DNA of 64,000 nucleotides from Trichomonas vaginalis G3 (Eukaryota; Parabasalia; Trichomonadida; Trichomonadidae): positions 11,408,001 through 11,472,000 of the forward strand of contig NC_067205.1 in the NCBI RefSeq assembly GCF_026262505.1, written 5' to 3'. Positions 37,161-45,675 of the stretch are shown here, piece by piece (positions within the stretch are counted from its first letter, which is position 1; each line of letters opens with the position of its first letter). The notes below the pieces were generated by a model, which was given only the letters and a program-made list of their open reading frames with translations, had not been told where the DNA came from and searched no databases. A program made the position numbers and the translations under genes.

Positions 37161-38396
37161 TTACTCAGAAAAATTTTTCTTTGTATATACACCATTCTGA
37201 ACATCTAAAAGACTTTTGACATTTGCCAAGAATGTTCGTTTAGACGCTGTCATATAACCATATTCTTGACAATATTGTTTATACGAATCGTACAATGACC
37301 TTTCATCTAAACACTCAAAGTTAGTCTCATCTATAAACAGTTCATATACACTCTTGTTTGCTTCTAACAATGTTTGTCTCTCTTCGGTATATGGAATTTG
37401 TCTTGGATTGAACTTTGAAATATCTAATGTCATAAAATATGAGAACAAGTGGTTGTAAAAGTCAGATGTCAAAGTTTCTGACAAAGCGTCAAAATATTCA
37501 GTATCTTGCATATGAGAATCTGACGTTCTGACAACTACATATCTTCTGTCAGAACTTTCTAACTTCATCGGAACAACATTGTTTGAAACCATAATGAAGT
37601 TTGCAACATTCTCACAAACTCTTGAGTCTTTATACTTTCTTTCAACAACTCCAACTTTGTCTGTTATAAGACTCTTCAAAGCATCTGAGTTCAAAACTTT
37701 TGTTGTATCTATACTTTGAAGTTCATTGCAAACTATAAGTTTCATATTCTCTATTGAGGAGTTAAATTTACCGCAGATGTTTTCTAAGTTTGTCATATTA
37801 GGGTTCGAATAGCCCTCTAACAGTTTGCATAAGATATCTGTAAAGAATGTGTTCTTACCAGTTCCTTGTTTTCCAATTATAATGAGAGCAGTTTCATTTT
37901 TAGCACTTGGATGTTGTAAGATGTTTGCAAACCAACATAAGATATACTCATAGACTCTTTCGTTTCCATTGCATATAATTTCTTTGACATGGTCTAACCA
38001 AGCTTCTATAACATTTTCTTTCCATTCTACTTGTTCGTATTTATATCCAGTGAAGATAGAATAGAAGTTTGGAGAAGGTGTATAAAACTTTATACCACGA
38101 ACTGAAAAATCATCTAACTTTGACAATAAGATATCCCAAGCATCTAACATCTTCATGCCAACTTGTACAACTTTTATTTTCTTAAGTTTCTGTCTACATT
38201 CTTGTTCAGACACTATCGTCGCTCTTGGTTTGTTAAAGACAACATCCCATTCTTTCATGACATAACATTCTGGGGCAGAGTCGACATAAATGACTAAACG
38301 TTTCAAATTCTCGACTGCTTTGTTATAGTCTCTAAATGGACACATATTTCTGAACGCTTGGAAGTCATAAAAATCTGAAACATCTATTCTGTACAT
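37161..38396 (-). CDS. SF3 replicative helicase (D5-like C-terminus)
   Basis: The 411-residue protein has the SF3 order: Walker A IIGKQGTGKNT (about 174-183), Walker B KLIVCNEL (219-226), motif C ANFIMVSNN (265-273) and an Arg pair SSDRRY (281-286). The C-terminal about 60 residues form a D5-like winged helix. SF3 helicases unwind viral and plasmid origins, here probably together with the element's polymerase. No primase domain is visible in the N-terminal part. The frame is unbroken. Confidence 0.88.
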   Translation of the reverse strand: MYRIDVSDFYDFQAFRNMCPFRDYNKAVENLKRLVIYVDSAPECYVMKEWDVVFNKPRATIVSEQECRQKLKKIKVVQVGMKMLDAWDILLSKLDDFSVRGIKFYTPSPNFYSIFTGYKYEQVEWKENVIEAWLDHVKEIICNGNERVYEYILCWFANILQHPSAKNETALIIIGKQGTGKNTFFTDILCKLLEGYSNPNMTNLENICGKFNSSIENMKLIVCNELQSIDTTKVLNSDALKSLITDKVGVVERKYKDSRVCENVANFIMVSNNVVPMKLESSDRRYVVVRTSDSHMQDTEYFDALSETLTSDFYNHLFSYFMTLDISKFNPRQIPYTEERQTLLEANKSVYELFIDETNFECLDERSLYDSYKQYCQEYGYMTASKRTFLANVKSLLDVQNGVYTKKNFSE

Positions 38397-38424
38397 TTTT
38401 ATAAAAATAAAAAAAATATTTTTT

Positions 38425-39213
38425 TTATTCTTGAGCTATTTGTTGCATTTGTTGTTCTTGAGCTATTTGTTGTTGAAGTTGTTCTTGTAATACAATACTT
38501 TCACCAGTTGCATCTTCCAATTCGAAACTTTCTGCCGTCATTGACAAATACATAGGACATAAAAGTTTTACAGGAACAAAGTTTGCGTCAACTAATGTCA
38601 ACGTTATACTTGCCAATGTGTTTGAGTTCACTAAGGTTGAAAATTCTGCATTCGAATGAACAATAGGCAAACCAGCAGAGAAAGTATTGTTTATACGCAT
38701 AAGTATCTTTTGGTCATAGTAGTTTCTGTCGACATTCGAATAACACTTTGAACCTAAGTTTGAAACAATATATAAAATAGGTGTACTTAAAGTCAATGGA
38801 ACAGACATTCCTTGTATGACACCTTTTCCTGTTATAGGAAACTGTTGGTAGTAAAAACCAGATATAAGTTTTGTATTATAGCTCATATTGTTTATAGTAA
38901 ACTCAGTCGGACATCCAAACATAATGAAACCTGCTCTAGTTGCAGCACATGTTACATCCGTCCTTAAAGTATTAAATAAGTCAACAAAACCTGTTGGTGG
39001 TATATCTGAGTAAGTATCTTCAAAGGAGTATTTTTTACCATTCACAACAATAAAATCTTCTGGTGTCAAAAGAGCAAAACAAGCTTTAGTCGTCATTGTG
39101 TTTAAAGTTAGTTTACAATATCGTCCTTGAGGACTTTGTAAGTTTGTTGTTATAGAATTATATGACTCAGGGTTTTTAGTCGTAATAGTATAAACCACTA
39201 TGTCTTCTGCCAT
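38425..39213 (-). CDS. Probable virion structural protein (beta-rich)
   Basis: The 262-residue protein is rich in beta-strand-like segments (CKLTLNTMTTKACFAL, FINNMSY region, LASITLTLVDANFVPVKLL) and ends with a glutamine-rich repeat (QQQIAQEQQMQQIAQE). The block ITLTLVDANFVPVKL resembles closing strands of minor capsid jelly-rolls. It lies in the capsid-gene block of the element. A minor capsid role is a moderate inference; it may alternatively be the true penton, with the 22335/29600 pair something else. Confidence 0.45.
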   Translation of the reverse strand: MAEDIVVYTITTKNPESYNSITTNLQSPQGRYCKLTLNTMTTKACFALLTPEDFIVVNGKKYSFEDTYSDIPPTGFVDLFNTLRTDVTCAATRAGFIMFGCPTEFTINNMSYNTKLISGFYYQQFPITGKGVIQGMSVPLTLSTPILYIVSNLGSKCYSNVDRNYYDQKILMRINNTFSAGLPIVHSNAEFSTLVNSNTLASITLTLVDANFVPVKLLCPMYLSMTAESFELEDATGESIVLQEQLQQQIAQEQQMQQIAQE

Positions 39214-39217
39214 TTAC

Positions 39218-39799
39218 TTAGCAAATAAATTTTAATGAAATGTTGTGGTCGTCAAATATTTTTATAACGTCTGGGAAACTATACTTTAAGTTCAACGTTT
39301 CACCTCCTTTCATAACGTATATCTTGTCAATGACATTATATGAAACACCACAGCAACTAACGTCGGGTTCTATTTCTTTGATGTTTATATCGTCTGCCTC
39401 TGTCAAAAGTTTCAATAGTTCTTTCAAAACTTCATGAGGTGCAATGACATATGAGTTCACTTTTACAGGGTTGTGTTCGACCAAGTTTAACATTATACCT
39501 AAAGCTTGACAAATCTTCTCCTGAGTTTGAAGTTTGTCTTTCAGTTGTTGGTAGTCGTTTCGAATATCTGCAACAGAACTTAAGTCTCTGCTAACTTCAG
39601 GGTATGTTGGTTGTTCTTTTACAGGAACTATTGTTATACCATCTTCGTCTTCGTATGGTTTCCCCACTTCAACATCTCTGTCTTTGACATTGACAACAAC
39701 ACTTTGACTGTTTGTTTGAGTTGGTGAATTTAACTTCACATCTGCCATCGCCATTAAACCTTTTGAAACACTTACGCTTCTATTTTTCGGAAATGACAT
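39218..39799 (-). CDS. Maverick protein with coiled-coil middle
   Basis: The 193-residue protein starts MSFPKNRSVSVSKGL. The frame is open further upstream to 39964, but that part overlaps the divergent gene at 39818, and CTTTTTATTCTAAGTAAA directly precedes ATG 39799. It has a charged linker, a helical heptad-like stretch (IRNDYQQLKDKLQTQEKICQAL) and a folded C-terminus with two adjacent Cys. No family is recognised. It belongs to the minus-strand block with the capsid genes. Confidence 0.6.
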   Translation of the reverse strand: MSFPKNRSVSVSKGLMAMADVKLNSPTQTNSQSVVVNVKDRDVEVGKPYEDEDGITIVPVKEQPTYPEVSRDLSSVADIRNDYQQLKDKLQTQEKICQALGIMLNLVEHNPVKVNSYVIAPHEVLKELLKLLTEADDINIKEIEPDVSCCGVSYNVIDKIYVMKGGETLNLKYSFPDVIKIFDDHNISLKFIC

Positions 39800-39817
39800 T
39801 TTACTTAGAATAAAAAG
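39800..39817. promoter_or_regulatory. 18-bp shared divergent promoter
   Basis: Eighteen bases (TTTACTTAGAATAAAAAG) separate the start codons of 39799 (minus) and 39818 (plus). The layout is the same as at 23184-23201, including the TAGAATAAAA phrase. Confidence 0.6.
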
Positions 39818-40237
39818 ATGGACGTATTCGAGTATCTCTTCGAATTGAAGCAGAACAAAGTTTACACACACAAACAATACAAATACATTGACAGAATAGT
39901 TCTTTACACAAACAATGGAAAATGTTATAGAATAGCAGTCTTTGCTGAACCTAAATATTTTCATAAAGCAAAGAAAGTTGGTATAACTGAAATGGTGAAA
40001 GTTCTTGAAGCAGACAAAAATATAACTTCAAAACTTACAGATATTTCTAAAGGTAAGTTTATAATACAATTTTATGTCAAAACTGGCGTACTGTCAATAT
40101 TTGACGGAGAGAAGTCAGTTCAAGAACAACTTACTGACCTGCTGCCAAAATCTGCTCGATGGAAGCTGTCGTTATGCCAATCTGAGGAGCCCCAGCAGGT
40201 TTCATCGAACGAATCTTCAAAAGAGCATCTTCCGTGA
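39818..40237 (+). CDS. Maverick protein overlapping the capsid gene 3' end
   Basis: The 139-residue protein is unrecognised. It has a basic/aromatic start (YTHKQYKYIDRIVLYTNNGK) and a folded middle (GKFIIQFYVKTGVLSIFDGE). Its last 35 codons overlap, on the opposite strand, the last 107 bases of the major capsid gene. The tail (SARWKLSLCQSEEPQQVSSNES) is thus constrained by the capsid sequence. The start is supported by the shared promoter at 39800-39817. Confidence 0.6.
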   Translation: MDVFEYLFELKQNKVYTHKQYKYIDRIVLYTNNGKCYRIAVFAEPKYFHKAKKVGITEMVKVLEADKNITSKLTDISKGKFIIQFYVKTGVLSIFDGEKSVQEQLTDLLPKSARWKLSLCQSEEPQQVSSNESSKEHLP

Positions 40238-41738
40238 AAAGTGCTATTGGTTTTGTAAACTTCTTTGCTTTCAATTCATCTGGACCGTCTCTGTCACCAG
40301 TATATTGTATTTGAACTGTACCAACAGTTGAAATACCACCCATAAAGTCTTCTGAGTCAGCAAATGGAATGCCAAGCCAAAAGTTTGAACGGTCTCCATT
40401 TGTATATTGAGTTTTTTGACCTCCTGTATGGGTCCATACTTTCACATATGGCATAATAGAACTTTGCATTTCAGGGTTAATGGTTGTTGTGAAGTTGTTG
40501 TTAAAGTTCATAGCATCTAATGTCAAGTTGTATGACCTCATATCCTCAACTGTAGAATATTCTTCTCTTGGATAATATTTGCCATCTATGTTTATATGAT
40601 ATTTAATACCAGGGTTGTAGAAACAAGAATAGTCATTTATAGTTCGTCTGAACAGTACAAACATAGTATCTGCATGTTTCATTGCAGTTGTTAAGGCAAT
40701 ATCTGTTCTTGCACCTGGGTCAGCACTTTGGTTTCCAACTTCACCTGCAAAGTCTTTGACAGATATTTGGTGTATAGGGAACATAAGTGGAACTGCAATA
40801 TATTTGGCAGCTAAAGCATTTGAAATATCTGGGTCCAACATATAGACTGCAAGTCTGCTTTCTATTCTCTTGCATTCAAATTTTTCGCATGTGAACTTAA
40901 CTGGGTCCCAAGCAGTTCCAGCAGCATTGAAATAATAGTTTACTTCAGTGTTGAGGTTTGAGAAACCAAAGTCTAAGTCAACTTTGTCTTTGCAAAATTC
41001 GGCGAATGACGTTTGATTTGCTCCCTTTACGTCTGTAAGAGTGAATGGGTCTTGTGTTGGTGCAATGACTAAGTTATTTTTGCTTGGAGTAAGTTCAATA
41101 GAAATTTTTCCTGCCCAGTTTGGCAAGTATCTTAAAAACCTGAAGATGAGGAAAGATGACAAAGGAACTCTAAGTTTCAGTTTTACTTTAGTGGCAGCAG
41201 TTCCATCTGAACCAGAAAGGTTAACATAAACTCCTGGAACGTTAGGGTCAAGTCTTCTTATTTTCTCAATATTTGCATACTGGTCTGTTTGTTCTCTAGC
41301 TTGTGGTTGTACTGAGTTTCTCAAAGCGAACCATTCATAGTTTGCCCATGTTACTGTTTGAACTAAGTCAGAGTTAGAATATATCTTATATCCCATGAAA
41401 ACTTCTGGAGCATATTGGTATCCGACATAGAAAATTCCATTGCAACCTTTCTTGTCAGACAACTTGGCAGAAGGTTTTATTTCAATGTCTTGTTCCACGT
41501 ATAAGAATGAGTTGTCAATAGAAATAATATGAAACCTGTCGCAAGCAATATCTACTGTTGTTGAAGAACCTTCTCCAAACTCACCTACGTTTCCATAAGA
41601 AACAGCAGTTGTATATTCGTAAGTTCCAGGAACTATTTCTGACCTTCTAATGGCATTGTCGCATTCGTTATACCATTCGGAAACATTTCCGTTCATGGCA
41701 TCCAAAACTGTTGGCGTTATATTCTGAGCGGCGTACAT
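40131..41738 (-). CDS. mcp: Major capsid protein (double jelly-roll type)
   Basis: The 535-residue protein looks whole. It is beta-rich, with blocks shared with the broken capsid gene of element 1 (GYKIYSNSDLVQTV; LRVPLSSFLIFRFLRYLPNW). The length fits the Maverick/polinton-like capsid family, whose two jelly-roll domains form trimeric hexon-like units. TCTATATTTTTACCCATATG precedes the ATG. The assignment rests on size, copy-to-copy conservation and genomic place, not on a computed fold. Confidence 0.72.
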   Translation of the reverse strand: MYAAQNITPTVLDAMNGNVSEWYNECDNAIRRSEIVPGTYEYTTAVSYGNVGEFGEGSSTTVDIACDRFHIISIDNSFLYVEQDIEIKPSAKLSDKKGCNGIFYVGYQYAPEVFMGYKIYSNSDLVQTVTWANYEWFALRNSVQPQAREQTDQYANIEKIRRLDPNVPGVYVNLSGSDGTAATKVKLKLRVPLSSFLIFRFLRYLPNWAGKISIELTPSKNNLVIAPTQDPFTLTDVKGANQTSFAEFCKDKVDLDFGFSNLNTEVNYYFNAAGTAWDPVKFTCEKFECKRIESRLAVYMLDPDISNALAAKYIAVPLMFPIHQISVKDFAGEVGNQSADPGARTDIALTTAMKHADTMFVLFRRTINDYSCFYNPGIKYHINIDGKYYPREEYSTVEDMRSYNLTLDAMNFNNNFTTTINPEMQSSIMPYVKVWTHTGGQKTQYTNGDRSNFWLGIPFADSEDFMGGISTVGTVQIQYTGDRDGPDELKAKKFTKPIALFTEDALLKIRSMKPAGAPQIGITTASIEQILAAGQ

Positions 41739-41770
41739 TTCATATGGGTAAAAATATAGAATAGTTGGAT

Positions 41771-41953
41771 TTATATATCATAATAGAACCCACTCGTACC
41801 AAGCTTTACTTTCTTCCTGACTGAGTTTTTAACTCTTCTTTTTCCTTCATTGCCACTACTTTCACTTTGTTCTTCACTACTTTCACCACTTTCTTTTCTT
41901 CTTTGGTAACTTGCCCTCTGCTTCAAGTTGTTGCATCTTTGCCTCATGTTCAC
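41771..41953 (-). CDS. Possible small basic/Ser-rich protein
   Basis: A 60-residue frame begins inside the 3' end of the large coiled-coil gene in another frame and fills the gap before the capsid gene. The product has RRKESGESSEEQSESSGNEG and KRRVKNSVRKKVK, a composition seen in condensing peptides. It may be chance, since no promoter box is seen before the ATG. It could also be an alternative-frame tail of the large gene. Confidence 0.25.
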   Translation of the reverse strand: MNMRQRCNNLKQRASYQRRKESGESSEEQSESSGNEGKRRVKNSVRKKVKLGTSGFYYDI

Positions 41954-44900
41954 CTAGTATGTTGTAAATTTCCCATGTCCTTTTTGCCTTTGGGCTCTGG
42001 TCGCCCATCTCAGGTAACCTATATCCTAGAAAGAGTTTGTCATAGTTTGTATTTGAGTCTTCGCGTATTGTTTGCATGACTCTTTCCTGAGTTTCTGGTT
42101 CAAGCTCTTCAAACAGTGCCTGTCCATATGGAATATGCTCGTTTCCAAATATATGTTTTTGTAGCCATTCTGGTTTTCTTTCCATGTTACCAACAATATC
42201 TTTTGTGAATGGGAAAGCTTTTACCCAATCTTTCAGTCTTGCGTCGTTTATTTCTGTAGTTGGTTTTATTTTGTCAAGGAACATGTTTTTCAATACTAAC
42301 ATTTCATTTGGTACTGTCCATTTGAGTTTTCTTAAATATTCATCCCTTCTCGGTTCATTGTCTGCAAAGTAAGTTTTTATGACATTTTGCAAACTTTCGT
42401 TTGCAAGGTCATGTACAATAGGTTCTCTTCCTTCTCTCTCCCTAACTTTCTTTCTAAACTCTTCACCAAATATACCATCTCTATGGTTCTGTGTAGTTCT
42501 TTGAGATAAATGTTCTAGAACGTCAGGTGTTATATTTCCATCAGCCATGTTCATTTCATACTGGTTCAAAATATCTGCATGTTTCATATCTTTCAATGGC
42601 ATTAAAGCCGCGCTGAAAATACCAGCTATATCTTGTTCACCATTGACTTCCATTGCGTCTACAACTTCTTGGAATTGTGGTTGTAAGTTTATGAACCACC
42701 TATCCGGGTTAGCTTTATGACCCCATCTCATTGTAGTTCCATCGTCTGCAGAAACAAAAGTAGGTTTGTTTCCATCTTGGCTAGGTTCTGAATGAACTTT
42801 AAACAATGTTTCATTTCTATATGTTTTCTTGAAATTTAACCTTTTATCTTCACCGAGTTCATCCGAAGATTGAACGTTAAATGCTCGTAAGTAAAAAGGG
42901 TTGTTGTATTTGTGTACATTTTTTTTCAGTTCTTCCATTCTATGCTGAATATTTTCATCTGGTGTTGGAGTCTTTTGTATGTCGGCAAACATTTTTCGAT
43001 ATTCTTCTACTATGTCAGCCGAATTTTTTTTAGACTCTTGGAAATATTCCATATTCTCCGCATACTCTTGTTGAGGGTCAAGATTTTTCGGCTGTTCCAA
43101 ATCTTCATCTAGTTCTGTGAAGTTAGTTTCCAAAGGAGTGACTTGTTCGTTTCCTTCAGGCTCTTCTAGCTGTTGTTGCTGAACTATTTCTTCCATGTCT
43201 GGTTGTATCTGAACTATTTCTTCCTGTGGAGTTTCTTGTACCTCATCTGCTGGCATTTCATATATTCCGAGACCGTTTTTAACAATTTCCCTATCTACGT
43301 CATCCGCATTCATAAGCTTTTGTTCTTTCGTTCCGTCTCTATTTTTTACGCGTTTCATGACGAAAGTTGAATTGTCATTTAGCTCTGACATCAAATATCT
43401 CGGAGTAAATTCGTTCATGTCATTTGGATGATATGCTATTAAATCATATCCCTTAGCGAGCTTGTATTTTCCAGGTTTGAAATTATATCCCATTTGGTGC
43501 TGAGTCATAAAGCTAAATAGGTTCGGGTCAGTATTTCCATCCTTGAACTTTCTAATAGCTTCTTTATATCTGTCACTAAAGTCAACAGTATCTGGGAAAC
43601 CACACTCTTCCTTCAGCATTTTTAAGAATTCTTGGTTTCCTTGTTCTGTTTGTGCAGGGTTTTGAACTGTTGGTTGTGGAGGTGGTTGTTGTGCTGGTTG
43701 TGGAGGTGGTTGTTGTGTTGGTTTTGGTGCATGCCTGTGTCTGTGTCCATGTGACGATGTAAATGTTTTAGGTAGTCCTGGTGCAGGTGCTTCTCTTGGA
43801 GGGTTTGGTGGTATATAAGTTCCACCAGCTGGCACATATGTTCCATCTGCAGCATAATGTCCTACCTGACTTTTCGTTCTTAAGAAAGCATTTACTAGGT
43901 CTGTTTTGGTCTGTTGTAACTCTTTTTCTTGACTTTCCACAACAGTTGCTCTAACGGCGTCATAGGCACTTTGAACTGCCTGTCTCGTTGCTGCATCTGT
44001 TATTTTCGTCATATTTTGTGCTACTTCTCTTAACTCGTTGTCGAAACCTTCAGACTTCAGTTTCTTTCCAGATGAGAAGTCGTTCACTAGTTTCACCTTA
44101 CTATGAAGAGCTTCGAAGGCGTTCTTAAAGTCAGCATTTGTTAAAGCTTCATTTGAACTGTCTTCATCCGCTTGTATTTTTGTCCTTATTGACCCTATAA
44201 GTTGGGCTGCTTTAGCGTTGGCTTGGGCATCTAACCAGTCATTATTAGCTTTTATATATTCTGCGCTTTTCATTGCCTTTTGCATAGCCGCGTCGTTATT
44301 TTTACTTTCTTGTGCTAAGTTTTCATACTGTACGGTTTGGTTTTGCAACTGTAAAAGTTTTTCTGCCTTTACATTTGCTTCAACTTCTTTTTTATACTCA
44401 TCGCTATCCATATATGTCTTCAGGGCTTTTTGTTTTATCTCTTCATCTTTCAGTACTTTATATCGAGTAGTATGGTTTTTCAAATTTATAACATCTTGTT
44501 CCATTTTTGCTACTTCTGCTGCTTTTTCTGACACTTTTTTCGCATATTCCTCTGTACTTAGTTCTTTCAGTTGTTCTTCTTTCTTCTTTTTCTCTACGTT
44601 TAACTCATTGAGTTTCTTTGTGTGTCTGTCATATTCTAGTTTCTTTTCGTTTTCACTTATTTGTTTCTGTATGTCTATGTTTGACTTTTTGACATCTGTT
44701 ATTTGATTTTTGAGTGAACTCAAATTCATTTGACTTTGAGGGTTATAAGCTGTTCCGTCTGCAGCTCCACCATAGCCTGCCATTTTCGCTAAAAGTGCCG
44801 CTCTTAAACCTCCACTCTGTGCACCAATAACTCGGTTTAAAAGCATAGGGTTGCTTGACATTTGTTGCAACATAGTGGGGTCATTCAGCATTTGTTGTTG

Positions 44901-44987
44901 CAACTGTTGTTGTGGTGTTAGTCTTACTATTGGATGTTTCAATGCTCCCTTCCTCTTACGTATATTCTTACGTAGCTTACGTGGCAT
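41883..44987 (-). CDS. Large coiled-coil Maverick protein with terminal NLS
   Basis: The 1,034-residue protein has a basic N-terminus (MPRKLRKNIRKRKG), a Gln/Met-rich stretch, about 300 residues of coiled coil, a Pro/Gln/His linker (about 390-450), an acidic middle, and a folded C-terminal 350 residues. It ends KLPKKKRKW, very close to the SV40-type nuclear signal PKKKRKV. ATG 44987 follows GTTTTTAACTTCACTTAAA, so the ATG at 45008 is less likely. The size and composition suggest a core, scaffold or terminal-protein-carrying role; I do not recognise the family. Confidence 0.65.
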   Translation of the reverse strand: MPRKLRKNIRKRKGALKHPIVRLTPQQQLQQQMLNDPTMLQQMSSNPMLLNRVIGAQSGGLRAALLAKMAGYGGAADGTAYNPQSQMNLSSLKNQITDVKKSNIDIQKQISENEKKLEYDRHTKKLNELNVEKKKKEEQLKELSTEEYAKKVSEKAAEVAKMEQDVINLKNHTTRYKVLKDEEIKQKALKTYMDSDEYKKEVEANVKAEKLLQLQNQTVQYENLAQESKNNDAAMQKAMKSAEYIKANNDWLDAQANAKAAQLIGSIRTKIQADEDSSNEALTNADFKNAFEALHSKVKLVNDFSSGKKLKSEGFDNELREVAQNMTKITDAATRQAVQSAYDAVRATVVESQEKELQQTKTDLVNAFLRTKSQVGHYAADGTYVPAGGTYIPPNPPREAPAPGLPKTFTSSHGHRHRHAPKPTQQPPPQPAQQPPPQPTVQNPAQTEQGNQEFLKMLKEECGFPDTVDFSDRYKEAIRKFKDGNTDPNLFSFMTQHQMGYNFKPGKYKLAKGYDLIAYHPNDMNEFTPRYLMSELNDNSTFVMKRVKNRDGTKEQKLMNADDVDREIVKNGLGIYEMPADEVQETPQEEIVQIQPDMEEIVQQQQLEEPEGNEQVTPLETNFTELDEDLEQPKNLDPQQEYAENMEYFQESKKNSADIVEEYRKMFADIQKTPTPDENIQHRMEELKKNVHKYNNPFYLRAFNVQSSDELGEDKRLNFKKTYRNETLFKVHSEPSQDGNKPTFVSADDGTTMRWGHKANPDRWFINLQPQFQEVVDAMEVNGEQDIAGIFSAALMPLKDMKHADILNQYEMNMADGNITPDVLEHLSQRTTQNHRDGIFGEEFRKKVREREGREPIVHDLANESLQNVIKTYFADNEPRRDEYLRKLKWTVPNEMLVLKNMFLDKIKPTTEINDARLKDWVKAFPFTKDIVGNMERKPEWLQKHIFGNEHIPYGQALFEELEPETQERVMQTIREDSNTNYDKLFLGYRLPEMGDQSPKAKRTWEIYNILGEHEAKMQQLEAEGKLPKKKRKW

Positions 44988-45454
44988 TTTAAGTGAAGTT
45001 AAAAACATTTACGATGAAGAAGTTTCGACAAAACATTTACGAAGAAATCATGAAAATTCATGAGGTTAGAAAAGAGGTTAGAAAACGGGTGACATCTCAC
45101 CTCTTCACCTAAATTATATTTTTGGGTCATTTACGCTCATTACGAAGAAGTCTTGACAAAACATTTACGAAGAAGTCTTGACAAAACATTTACGTTCATG
45201 TTTGACAAAACATTTACGAAGAAGTCTTGACAAAACATTTACGAAGAAGTCTTGACAAAACATTTACGAAGAAGTCTTGACAAAACATTTACGAAGAAGT
45301 CTTGACAAAACATTTACGATGAAATCATGAGTTTTCTACGATGTTAGAAAACATGTTAGAAAACGTGTTAGATCTAACATGCTAACATAAACATTATTTT
45401 TGGTCATTTACGCTCATTACGAAGAAGTTTGACAAAACATTTACGAAGAAGTCT
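44988..45454. repeat. ACGAAGAAGTCTTGACAAAA array next to the right terminal repeat
   Basis: About ten copies of TCTTGACAAAACATTTACGA with a 26-base period run through 45000-45330 and 45420-45454. Two AGATCT-type modules are embedded at 45062-45112 and 45340-45392; the first has a diverged centre (GGTGACATCTCACC). The array is the reverse complement of those at 30828 and 31845. Confidence 0.85.
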
Positions 45455-45635
45455 TGACAAAGCATGAAAACATATATAATTTGTGAAAAGCTCCTGGAAG
45501 ACCCGTATATAAGAACTTCATTTATGTGGGCTAGAGGGCGCAACGCGCCTGGAAGCCCACCCCAAGAAAAAAAAAACTTCATTATATCAATCATCCTCAG
45601 GGCTAGAAGGCACGAAGTGCCTGGAAGCCCCACTT

Positions 45636-45669
<34 letters not shown>
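45455..45669 (-). repeat. Right terminal inverted repeat
   Basis: This is the reverse complement of 20486-20701, with the same two GC-rich hairpins, ending in a run of T. Apart from homopolymer length and two or three bases next to it, the two ends look identical. TATTGA follows as the target duplication. Confidence 0.92.
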
Positions 45670-45672
<3 letters not shown>

Positions 45673-45675
45673 TGA

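Larger units (their letters stand above)
20486..45669. mobile_element. Maverick/Polinton element 2, nearly whole
   Basis: The element is 25,184 bp, bounded by terminal inverted repeats of about 215 bp and flanked by TATTGA at both ends (20480-20485 and 45670-45675), the 6-bp duplication expected for Mavericks. It holds integrase, polymerase B, packaging ATPase, SF3 helicase, major capsid and penton-like genes plus about twenty more. Most genes are open from end to end; the fibre-like and integrase genes are broken, with roughly five breaks together. The two terminal repeats differ at only a few places, so the insertion looks recent. Confidence 0.93.

Noticed and set aside
45000-45454. 26-base repeats near the right end as a CRISPR-like array
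   Set aside because: There are no unique spacers; the unit also occurs in other intergenic parts of the same element.
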